DNA from: Polaromonas sp. 39-63-25
Lineage (GTDB): Bacteria > Pseudomonadota > Gammaproteobacteria > Burkholderiales > Burkholderiaceae_C
Direction of reading: 5' to 3'
Assembly (NCBI RefSeq): GCF_002278925.1
Contig: NZ_NCJH01000003.1
Location: 32,042 to 96,041, forward strand
DNA: 64,000 bases
Within the stretch, counting starts at the first letter, position 1; the number at the start of each line of letters is the position of its first letter. Below are positions 54,994 to 62,874 of this stretch, piece by piece. The notes beneath the pieces were generated by a model. It had not been told where the DNA came from and made no database searches. It saw nothing but the letters and a program-made list of their open reading frames with translations. The position numbers and the translations under genes were made by a program.

Positions 54994-55590
54994 TTATTTG
55001 CCTAAAAGCTTCTCTTCGATGTCCTTCAGGAAGGCAGGGTCTTTGGGGTCGGTGGCGGTGTTGAAGCTGGTGACGCGCTGGCCATCGCGGGCCACGACAT
55101 ACTTGTGAAAGTTCCAGCGCGGACGCTGGCCGGTCTTGTCGGCCAGTTGCCGGAACAGCGGGTTGGCCGTTTTGCCGGTCACGCCGGATTTGACGAACAT
55201 CGGAAACTTCACGCCGAAGGTGTTTTCGCAGAAATCGGCGATCTCCTTGTTGCTGCCGCTTTCCTGGGAAAAGTCGTTGGACGGAAAGCCCAGCACCACC
55301 AGGCCCTGGTCCCGGTAGCGCGCATACAGCGCTTCAAGGCCCGCATACTGCCGGGTGAAACCGCAGAAGCTGGCGGTGTTGACCACCACCAGCACCTTGC
55401 CGCTGTACTGGCACAGGGACTGGGGCTTTTCGTCCTGCAGCCGCAAGAAGCTGTGTTGCAGCAAAGGGGCGCAGGCCGGCGCCTCCTGGGCTGCACCAGC
55501 GCCGGGTGGGGCCGCACGGGCAGGCGTGAGGGCCGCCATGGCCGCCAGCAGCGCCCACATCGGCCAAGGGTTGAAAGACGGGTGTTTCAT
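54994..55590 (-). CDS. Glutathione peroxidase, Cys type, exported
   Basis: A 198-aa peroxide reductase. An N-terminal signal peptide (MKHPSFNPWPMWALLAAMAA, cut near ARA) suggests periplasmic location. The active Cys is in VVVNTASFCGFTRQY (Cys in place of selenocysteine), with VVLGFPSNDFSQESGSNKEI and the Trp/Asn tetrad residues in RWNFHKYVV. The ATG at 55590 is chosen; the frame runs on upstream without support. It lies next to the lipid-modification operon and the MerR-B12 regulator, consistent with an oxidative-stress role. Confidence 0.92.
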   Translation of the reverse strand: MKHPSFNPWPMWALLAAMAALTPARAAPPGAGAAQEAPACAPLLQHSFLRLQDEKPQSLCQYSGKVLVVVNTASFCGFTRQYAGLEALYARYRDQGLVVLGFPSNDFSQESGSNKEIADFCENTFGVKFPMFVKSGVTGKTANPLFRQLADKTGQRPRWNFHKYVVARDGQRVTSFNTATDPKDPAFLKDIEEKLLGK

Positions 55591-55723
55591 GATCTTGCTC
55601 GCTTTTGAATAATGGGAATAATGGACGGCCCTTGTTGCGCAGTCTGTGCGCCACAAAACCAAACTACCGCAAACCTGACCTGACTGCCGGACATACGCAG
55701 TGTGGGTCCGATCAGATTCAAGC

Positions 55724-56734
55724 ATGTTGCCCCCCGAACCCTCCCTGCCCGGTCCGGTCATTGCCCGCCAGGCCGACGCCTGCGCCCCCGGCTTCACGAT
55801 TGCCGCGGTCGAGCGTGATACCGGCCTGTCCAAGGACACCTTGCGGGTCTGGGAGCGCCGCTACCTCTTTCCCGTGCCCGGCCGCGACGCCCACGGCGAG
55901 CGCCTGTATTCACGCGAGCAGCTCGAGCAGCTGCGGCTGATCAAACGCCTGCTGGACACCGGGCACCGGCCCGGGCAGGTGGTGGGTTTGCCGCATGCCG
56001 AGCTGCAGGCCCTGGGCCGGCAGGCCGGCGGCAACAGGCAGCGTCCGCAGGGGCAGCGCGGCAAAACCGCCAGGACCGCCGTGACGGCGGCGGTCGACGT
56101 TCCCGCGCCCGAGATCCAGGCCTGTTTTGAGCTGGTCAAGCGCCACGACGCGCTGGGCCTGCGCCACACCCTGGCCGCCGCCGTGCAGGAGCTGGGCCTG
56201 GCGTCTTTCGTCAGCACGCTGGTGGCGCCGCTCAACACCTTGATCGGCGACGCCTGGATGGATGGCCGGCTGGAGGTTTTCGAGGAACATTTCTACACCG
56301 AGTCGGTGACCGCCGTGCTGCGCCACGGCATCAGCAGCCTGGGCGTGACCGGCGTCGCGTCGCCCCGGGTGTTGCTGACCACGTTTCCGCAGGAGTCGCA
56401 TGGGCTGGGTCTGCTGATGGCCGAAACCTTTCTGGCCCTGCAGGGTTGCAACTGCCTGTCGCTGGGCGTGCAGACGCCGGTGCCCGACATCGCCCGCGCG
56501 GTGTCGGCGCACGGCGCGCAGATCGTGGTGCTCAGTTTCAGCGCCAGCCTCAACCCCAAGGATGTGACGCAGGGGCTGGGCGACCTGCGCGGCCTGTTGC
56601 CGCCGGCGGTCGAGATCTGGACCGGGGGCGCCTGCCCGGTCCTGCAGCGCCGCAATGTGCCGGGCGTGCGGGTGCTGGACAGCTTTGCCGCCATCGAGCC
56701 AGAACTCCAGCGCTGGCGCCAGGCGCAGCCCTGA
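55724..56734 (+). CDS. MerR-type regulator with B12-binding domain (CarH/LitR-like)
   Basis: A 336-aa regulator: MerR HTH (about 15-75, FTIAAVERDTGLSKDTLRVW, ERRYLFP), helical cap (about 120-205) and B12-binding Rossmann domain (about 210-330). Residues match CarH, where adenosylcobalamin is the light sensor: W178-x9-E188-H189 in AWMDGRLEVFEEH, and the lower axial ligand in ESHGLG (H226), with D replaced by E as in CarH. Predicted: dark repressor released by light. A GTG at 55700 would add eight residues. It is divergent from glutathione peroxidase. Confidence 0.85.
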   Translation: MLPPEPSLPGPVIARQADACAPGFTIAAVERDTGLSKDTLRVWERRYLFPVPGRDAHGERLYSREQLEQLRLIKRLLDTGHRPGQVVGLPHAELQALGRQAGGNRQRPQGQRGKTARTAVTAAVDVPAPEIQACFELVKRHDALGLRHTLAAAVQELGLASFVSTLVAPLNTLIGDAWMDGRLEVFEEHFYTESVTAVLRHGISSLGVTGVASPRVLLTTFPQESHGLGLLMAETFLALQGCNCLSLGVQTPVPDIARAVSAHGAQIVVLSFSASLNPKDVTQGLGDLRGLLPPAVEIWTGGACPVLQRRNVPGVRVLDSFAAIEPELQRWRQAQP

Positions 56735-56936
56735 TCTGGCGTGGCTCATTTTTGGCGGCGTTGGCCGCTACCCAAGGCCGGCGCAAGGGTGTAGAAGGGT
56801 TGAAGAGGTGTGCAAAGCGCCATCCCCTGAGCCCCGCATGAAAGAGGGCTGAAAAGCCTGCTTGAAAAAGCTTGTCACATTCAGCCCCTAAAATCAGAGT
56901 GAATCTAGTGCGGTGTGTGCCGCGTAAGGAGTTCGT

Positions 56937-57806
56937 ATGCTTTACCCAGAACTATTCAAACAGCTCGAATCCGTCCGCTGGGACATGGACAAGGACATTC
57001 CCTGGGCGAGTTTCGACGCGTCCAAGCTGACCGACGAGCAGGCGCAGACCATCAAGATGAATGCCATCACCGAGTGGGCGGCGTTGCCGGCCACCGAGAT
57101 GTTCCTGCGCGACAACAAGGACGACAGCGACTTTTCCGCCTTCATGTCGATCTGGTTTTTTGAAGAGCAGAAGCACTCGCTGGTGCTGATGGAATACCTG
57201 CGGCGCTTTCGCCCCGAGCTGGCCCCGACCGAAAAAGAGCTGCACGACGTGCGTTTCGAGTTCGAGCCGGCCCCGCCGCTGGAGACGCTGATGCTGCATT
57301 TCTGCGGCGAGATACGGCTCAACCACTGGTACCGGCGTGCCAGCGAGTGGCACACCGAACCCGTGATCAAGCAGATCTACACCCAGCTCAGCCAGGACGA
57401 GGCGCGCCACGGCGGGGCCTACCTGCGCTACATGAAACGCGCGATCAATAATTTTGGCAACGACGCCAGGGCCGCCTTCACCAAGGTCGGCGTGTTGATG
57501 GCCAGTGCCAGGCGCACGGCGCAGGCCCTGCACCCGACCAACCTGCATGTGAACAAGGCCCTGTTTCCGCGCGACACCATCCAGTCGCGCCTGCCCAACC
57601 CCGAGTGGCTGGAGCACTGGCTGGACAAGCAGATCGATTTCGATGCCGCCTGGGAAGGCAAGGTGGTCGAGCGCATCCTGCACAACATGAGCCTGCTGAT
57701 GAACCAGAGTTTCAAGACCGTGCAGGAGCTCAATCGCTACCGCAAGGAACTGAGCAAGGAAATCGCGGCATCGGTCGCCCCGGCGCCGGTGGCCACTGGC
57801 GCCTGA
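56937..57806 (+). CDS. Ferritin-like di-iron protein, possible acyl desaturase/oxygenase
   Basis: A 289-aa all-helical protein. The di-iron carboxylate ligands are suggested by EEQKHSLVLMEYLRR (ExxH), E in LMLHFCGEIRLNHWYRRASE and DEARHGGAYLRYM (ExxH), the arrangement of soluble acyl-ACP desaturases and ferritin-like oxidases. Located beside a fatty-acid-modification operon and its candidate light regulator, a desaturase or aldehyde/fatty-acid oxygenase role is attractive, though not proved. The 202-bp gap upstream shows no clear gene. Confidence 0.75.
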   Translation: MLYPELFKQLESVRWDMDKDIPWASFDASKLTDEQAQTIKMNAITEWAALPATEMFLRDNKDDSDFSAFMSIWFFEEQKHSLVLMEYLRRFRPELAPTEKELHDVRFEFEPAPPLETLMLHFCGEIRLNHWYRRASEWHTEPVIKQIYTQLSQDEARHGGAYLRYMKRAINNFGNDARAAFTKVGVLMASARRTAQALHPTNLHVNKALFPRDTIQSRLPNPEWLEHWLDKQIDFDAAWEGKVVERILHNMSLLMNQSFKTVQELNRYRKELSKEIAASVAPAPVATGA

Positions 57807-57865
57807 CGGCGGGCGGCGGCCTGCTGGTCGAGAGGGTCGCGACGGCCTTCCGTTAAAGTGGCGTG

Positions 57866-58372
57866 ATGCAAGGCGCATCCCCTCCCCCCTCTTCTCCCCT
57901 TTTCACGCAAAAAATCGTTTCCCGCGAGCAGGCGGCACAGCTTGTCGCGGCCCTGCCGCGGCCGGTCGTGTTCACCAACGGCGTGTTCGACGTGTTGCAT
58001 CGTGGCCATGCAACCTACCTGGCCCGTGCACGGGCGCTGGGCGCCAGCTTGGTGGTGGCGCTCAACACCGATGCGTCGGCCCGGCGCCTGGGCAAGGGCC
58101 CGGACCGGCCGCTCAACAACGAGGAAGACCGCGCCGTGCTGATCGCGGCGCTCGAATCGGTGAGCCTGGTGACCTGGTTTGACGAGGACACGCCGCTGGA
58201 ACTGATTGCCGAACTGCAGCCCGACATCCTGGTCAAGGGCGGCGACTACGACATGGATACGCTCGCCGAGACCGCGGTGGTCCGGCGTTACGGCGGCCAG
58301 GCGCTGGCGATTCCGTTTGTCGACGGCTACTCGACCAGCGCGCTGGTGCGCAAGATCCGCCAGGCCCCCTGA
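57866..58372 (+). CDS. rfaE2: D-glycero-beta-D-manno-heptose 1-phosphate adenylyltransferase
   Basis: A 168-aa nucleotidyltransferase making ADP-heptose for the LPS inner core. The cytidylyltransferase-like motif is VVFTNGVFDVLHRGHATYLA (HxGH as HRGH), followed by LNTDASARRLGKGPDRPL and the ISSTS-type ending VDGYSTSALVRKIR. It is a single-domain RfaE2 (C-terminal half of E. coli HldE). The kinase domain (RfaE1) must be elsewhere. Start ATG at 57866, with a GTG one codon earlier. Confidence 0.93.
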   Translation: MQGASPPPSSPLFTQKIVSREQAAQLVAALPRPVVFTNGVFDVLHRGHATYLARARALGASLVVALNTDASARRLGKGPDRPLNNEEDRAVLIAALESVSLVTWFDEDTPLELIAELQPDILVKGGDYDMDTLAETAVVRRYGGQALAIPFVDGYSTSALVRKIRQAP

Positions 58373-58394
58373 TCCTGCCCTTGATCTCGAGGCG

Positions 58395-58452
58395 CTACTG
58401 ATTCAATAGCTGGTGACGCCCGTGGAATAAGGGTTACAGGCCATTTCGACTC
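58395..58452. repeat. Dispersed repeat family A, copy 8
   Basis: CTACTGATTCAATAGCTGGT, GACGCCCGTGGAATAAGGGT and TACAGGCCATTTCGAC. It fills the gap between the convergent rfaE2 and RND permease genes. Confidence 0.6.
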
Positions 58453-58476
58453 GCATTCGAACGGGCCGCCTCCGGC

Positions 58477-61400
58477 TCAGGGCGCCGGCAACTGCGCCGG
58501 CTTCGCATCGGCCGCCAGCGTTGCCTGCCCAGCCTCGGGCGATTCCTTGCGGCCGCGCAACCGGTTGGTCAGGCGCCGGATGCCATGTTCGATGTCGTCG
58601 ATGTAAGTGAACACCGCCGGCACCACCAGCAGGCTCAGCACCGTTGAGGTGATCAGTCCGCCGATCACGGCAATCGACATCGGCGAGCGAAAACTCGGAT
58701 CGGCCGCACCGAAGCCGAAGGCGATCGGCATCATGCCGGCGCCCATGGCCAGCGTGGTCATGATGATGGGCCGGGCCCGCTTGTGGCAGGCGTCCAGCAG
58801 GGCGTCGCGGCGCGACATCGGCGCCACCACCGGGTGGCCGTTGCTGCCGTCGTTGCCGCGGCGCGCGACGATGGCGTATTCGACCAGCAGGATGGAGTTT
58901 TTGGTGGCAATGCCCATCAGCATGATCAGGCCGATCAGTGAGGGCATGGAAAAACTCTTCTGCGCGATCAGCAGCCCGACGAATGCACCGCCGAGCGCGA
59001 GCGGCAACGCGGCCAGGATGGTCACCGGGTGCAGGAAGTCCTTGAACAGCAGCACCAGCACGATGTAGATACAGAGCACGCCGGTCAGCATGGCCAGGCC
59101 GAAGCTGGCAAACAGCTCGCCCATGACTTCGGCGTCGCCGATCTCCACCACCTTGACGCCGGCAGGCAGGTTTTTCACGGCCGGCAATTCCTGAACCAGC
59201 TTGGTCACGTCGCCCAAGGGCAGGCCCGACAGCTCGATCTCGAAGTTGACATTGCGCGAGCGGTCGTAACGGTCGATCACGGCCGGCCCGCCGGCAATCT
59301 CCAGCGTCGCGACCTGGCCCAGCATCACCGGGCCCTTGGTCCCGGGCACCGAGAGGCGCTCCAGCACGCTGAGGTCCTGGCGCGCCGCGTCGGCCAGCTT
59401 GACCACAATCGGCACCTGGCGTTCGGGCAGGTTCAGTTTGGGCAGCGACACGTCGTAGTCACCCAGGGTCGCAATGCGCAGGGTCTCGCCGATGGCCGCG
59501 CTCGTCACACCGAGGTCGGCGGCGCGCGCGAAGTCGGGCCGCACGGCGATCTCGGGCCGGATCAGGCTGGCGGTGGACGCCACACTGCCCAGGCCAGGCA
59601 CGGTGCGCAGGTCTTTTTCCACAGCCCGCGCCGCGGCCTGCAGGGCCACCGGGTCTTCACCGGTCAACACCAGCACGTACTTCTCTCCCGAGCCGCCCAG
59701 GCCGACCTTGGTGCGCACACCGGGCAGCGCTTCCAGGGCAGCACGCATTTTGTTTTCGATGCCCTGCTTGCGCGGCCTCTCGGTGCGCTCGGTCAGCAGC
59801 ACCGTCAAGGTGGCCTTGCGCGTTTCGGCCGCACCGGCCATGGCAAACGGGTCGGTGCCCGCGCTGCCGCCGCCTATGGTGGTGTAGACGCTGCGTACAT
59901 GCTCGACATTGCTGACCAGTTGCCGCGCCTGCTCGGCCGAGGCCTTGGTTTGCGCCAGGGTGGAACCGGGCGGCAGCTCGATGTAGACCTGCGTCTGCGA
60001 GTTGTCGTCGGGCGGAATGAAGCCGGTGGGCAGCAGCGGGATCAGCAGGATGGAGCCGATGAAAAAAACCGTGGCCGCGATCATGGTGGTCACGCGGTGC
60101 TTCAGGCACCAGGTGGCCATGCGCATGTAGACGCGCATCCAGGCCGGGTCCTTGTGCTCACCGACGATGGGCTTGAGCAGGTAGGCCGCCATCATGGGGG
60201 TGAGGACACGCGCCACCACCAGCGAGGCGAACACCGCCAGCGATGCGGTCCAGCCGAACTGCTTGAAAAACTTGCCGGCCACGCCGCTCATGAAGGCGGT
60301 CGGCAGGAACACCGCAATCAGTGTGAAGGTGGTGGCCACCACCGCCAGGCCAATCTCGTCGGCTGCCTCCATCGCTGCCTGGTAGGGCGTCTTGCCCATG
60401 CGCAAATGCCGCACGATGTTTTCCACCTCGACAATCGCATCGTCCACCAGGATGCCGATCACCAGCGAGAGCGCCAGCAGTGTCACGACATTGATCGAGA
60501 AACCCAGCAGGTACATGCCGATGAAGGCCGGAATCACCGACAGCGGCAGCGCCACGGCCGACACAAAAGTGGCGCGCCAGTCGCGCAGGAACAGCCAGAC
60601 CACCAGCACCGCCAGCAACGCGCCTTCGTAGAGCAGCGCCATCGAGCCGTCGTACTCCTCTTCCACAGGCTTGACGAAGTTGAAAGCTTCGGTCAGCACC
60701 AGGTCGGGATGTTGCGCCTTGAGTTCAGCCAACGCCACCTGCACGGCCGCGCCGACGGTGACCTCGCTCTCGCCGCGGCTGCGTGCCACTTCGAAACCGA
60801 CAACGGGCTTGCCGTCGAGCAGCGCGGCCGAACGCGGGTCGGCAACGGTGTCGCTGACCGTGGCCACCTGGTCGAGCCGGATGCGCCGGCCGTCGCTGAG
60901 CGCCAGCTCCAGTCGGCCCAGCTCCTGCGCCGACTTGACGGTGGCCAGCGTGCGCACCGGCTGCTCACCGCCGCCCAGGTCGGTGCGCCCGCCTGCGCTT
61001 TCGGTCTGCACCTGCTTGAGCTGGCGCGAGATGTCGGCGGCACTGGCGCCCAGCGCCTGCAGCTTCGAGGGATCGAGCGCCACGTGCACCTCGCGTGTCA
61101 CGCCGCCCACGCGGTTGACCGCACCCACGCCGCGCACGGCCAACAGCTTTCGCGAGACCGTGTTGTCGACAAACCAGGACAGTGCCTCGGCATCCATGCG
61201 GGGCGAACTGATGGTGAAGGCCAGCACCGGCTGGCCGGCCAGGTCCACCTTGCTGACAATCGGGTCGCGGACATCGCCGGGCAGGTCGGAGCGCACCCGC
61301 GCGACCGCCGAACGCACGTCATCGACGGCTTCCTGCACCGGTTTTTCGAGGCGGAACTCGGCAGTGATGGTGACGCCGCCGTCCTGCACCTTGGTGTAGA

Positions 61401-61638
61401 TGTGCTTGAGGCCCTGCACCGTGGCAATCGAGTTCTCGAGCTTGCGCGCCACCTCGGTCTCGAGCTGCGCCGGCGCGGCACCCGGCAGTGAGGCCGAGAT
61501 GCTGACGGTCGGCAGGTCAATGTCGGGAAAGTTCTGCACCTTCATTGCCTTGAACGACAACATGCCGGCAAAACTCAGCAGCACAAACAGCATGATCGCG
61601 GGGATCGGGTTCTTGATCGACCAGGAGGAGACGTTCAT
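58477..61638 (-). CDS. RND efflux permease, multidrug (HAE1/MdtB-like)
   Basis: A 1053-aa inner-membrane pump with the classic 12-TM and two large periplasmic loops. It starts MNVSSWSIKNPIPAIMLFVL. The proton-relay pair Asp398-Asp399 is in IGILVDDAIVEVENIVRHL (TM4), and the second half has SLIGLIMLMGIATKNSILLV (TM10 region) with the conserved Lys. Drug specificity is not predictable. Third gene of an operon (outer membrane protein, adaptor, permease), 11 nt after the adaptor gene. Confidence 0.95.
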   Translation of the reverse strand: MNVSSWSIKNPIPAIMLFVLLSFAGMLSFKAMKVQNFPDIDLPTVSISASLPGAAPAQLETEVARKLENSIATVQGLKHIYTKVQDGGVTITAEFRLEKPVQEAVDDVRSAVARVRSDLPGDVRDPIVSKVDLAGQPVLAFTISSPRMDAEALSWFVDNTVSRKLLAVRGVGAVNRVGGVTREVHVALDPSKLQALGASAADISRQLKQVQTESAGGRTDLGGGEQPVRTLATVKSAQELGRLELALSDGRRIRLDQVATVSDTVADPRSAALLDGKPVVGFEVARSRGESEVTVGAAVQVALAELKAQHPDLVLTEAFNFVKPVEEEYDGSMALLYEGALLAVLVVWLFLRDWRATFVSAVALPLSVIPAFIGMYLLGFSINVVTLLALSLVIGILVDDAIVEVENIVRHLRMGKTPYQAAMEAADEIGLAVVATTFTLIAVFLPTAFMSGVAGKFFKQFGWTASLAVFASLVVARVLTPMMAAYLLKPIVGEHKDPAWMRVYMRMATWCLKHRVTTMIAATVFFIGSILLIPLLPTGFIPPDDNSQTQVYIELPPGSTLAQTKASAEQARQLVSNVEHVRSVYTTIGGGSAGTDPFAMAGAAETRKATLTVLLTERTERPRKQGIENKMRAALEALPGVRTKVGLGGSGEKYVLVLTGEDPVALQAAARAVEKDLRTVPGLGSVASTASLIRPEIAVRPDFARAADLGVTSAAIGETLRIATLGDYDVSLPKLNLPERQVPIVVKLADAARQDLSVLERLSVPGTKGPVMLGQVATLEIAGGPAVIDRYDRSRNVNFEIELSGLPLGDVTKLVQELPAVKNLPAGVKVVEIGDAEVMGELFASFGLAMLTGVLCIYIVLVLLFKDFLHPVTILAALPLALGGAFVGLLIAQKSFSMPSLIGLIMLMGIATKNSILLVEYAIVARRGNDGSNGHPVVAPMSRRDALLDACHKRARPIIMTTLAMGAGMMPIAFGFGAADPSFRSPMSIAVIGGLITSTVLSLLVVPAVFTYIDDIEHGIRRLTNRLRGRKESPEAGQATLAADAKPAQLPAP

Positions 61639-61649
61639 CAGGATGCTCC

Positions 61650-62825
61650 TTATTTGGTAGCTTGTGGCGCAGATGCTGCGCTGGTCGCGGCCTGATTTTC
61701 TGTCGCAGTTTCGCTGATGCGAACGAGGTCGCCATCGTTGAGAAAGCCCGCACCGTCAACCACGACGCGCGTATCTGGCGCCAGGCCGGAGAGGACCTCG
61801 ACCCGGTCGCCCGCGAGCCGGCCGGTCACCACCTTGACCTGGCTGACGCGGTTGTCGGGTGCCAGGCGGAATACAAAGTTGAAGCCGTCGCGCACGACGA
61901 TGGCGCGTTGCGGCACCGTCAGCGCGTCCGAGGCGCCGAGGTTGAACTCGCCGCGCGCAAACATGCCGGCCTTGGCGGGCGAATTCTTGGCGGGCAGGAT
62001 GGGCAGATCGACATACACCAGCGCCGAGCGCGTCTGCGGATCGACCGTGGGCGCAATCATGCGCACGCGGCCCTGGATCTCGCCACCGCTGGCGGGACGC
62101 ACGACCGCCGTGGTGCCGGCCGTGATGCGGCCGAGTTCGGCCGAGGTCACTTCGGCGCGCCACTCGAGTCGGCCCTTGCGGATGAGCCGAAACAACTCGG
62201 TGCCGGCGCTGACCACGGCGCCCACGGTGGCGGTGCGCGCGGAGATCACGCCGCTGTCGGGCGCCAGCACCTGGGTTTGCCGGCCGCGCAGCTGCTGCGC
62301 GCCCAGCACGGCCTGCGCCGCCTCGGCACGCGCGCGGGCGGTTTTCTCGGTCGTCAGGTACTGGTTGATCTGCTGGGTGCTCAGTGCGCCCGAGTTCTGC
62401 AGCGTGCGCGCGCGTTCGGCATTGGCCGCGGCGTCGGCCGCGCTGGCCTGCGCTTCCAGCAGGCTGGCGCGCGCCTGCGCCACGTCGGCCTGCACGCTCT
62501 CGGTTGAAAAGGTCGCCAGCACCTGGCCGGCCTTGACCACGTCGCCGACATTGACCCGCACCTCGGTCAGGCGCAGGCCGTTCGATTCGGAACCGATGAT
62601 GGCTTCCTGCCAGGCCACGATGTTGCCGTTGGCGGCCAGCGTGAGGGGCAGGCGGGCCGGCTGCGGCTGCGCGGCGGTCACGGTCAGCGCCGGCTTGGGC
62701 GCGGCCTTGGCGTCTGCAGCGGCGTCCCCGGATTTCCCGGAAGACAGGAAAAAGAAGGCGCCTGCGGTCACCACAGCCACAACGACGGCGATCACGGCAA
62801 CGGGTTTGAGTTTGAATTTTTTCAT
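61650..62825 (-). CDS. RND efflux periplasmic adaptor (membrane fusion protein)
   Basis: A 391-aa adaptor. An uncleaved N-terminal membrane anchor (VAVIAVVVAVVTAGAFFFLS) without lipobox; the lipoyl-like domain (LTLAANGNIVAWQEAIIGSE and VRVNVGDVVKAGQVLATF), an alpha-helical hairpin (about 110-165, RASLLEAQASAADAAANAER) and a beta-barrel (PILPAKNSPAKAGMFARGEF). It bridges the permease and the outer-membrane channel encoded alongside. Confidence 0.95.
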   Translation of the reverse strand: MKKFKLKPVAVIAVVVAVVTAGAFFFLSSGKSGDAAADAKAAPKPALTVTAAQPQPARLPLTLAANGNIVAWQEAIIGSESNGLRLTEVRVNVGDVVKAGQVLATFSTESVQADVAQARASLLEAQASAADAAANAERARTLQNSGALSTQQINQYLTTEKTARARAEAAQAVLGAQQLRGRQTQVLAPDSGVISARTATVGAVVSAGTELFRLIRKGRLEWRAEVTSAELGRITAGTTAVVRPASGGEIQGRVRMIAPTVDPQTRSALVYVDLPILPAKNSPAKAGMFARGEFNLGASDALTVPQRAIVVRDGFNFVFRLAPDNRVSQVKVVTGRLAGDRVEVLSGLAPDTRVVVDGAGFLNDGDLVRISETATENQAATSAASAPQATK

Positions 62826-62874
62826 GGTGTTCTTGGAATCAAACAGGGAGGGTCAAAAGGAGAAAAAGAAGAGC

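Noticed and set aside
59029-61491. 820-aa plus-strand open frame across the RND permease gene
   Set aside because: Antisense shadow with extreme His/Gln/Arg content; the minus-strand permease has all family motifs.
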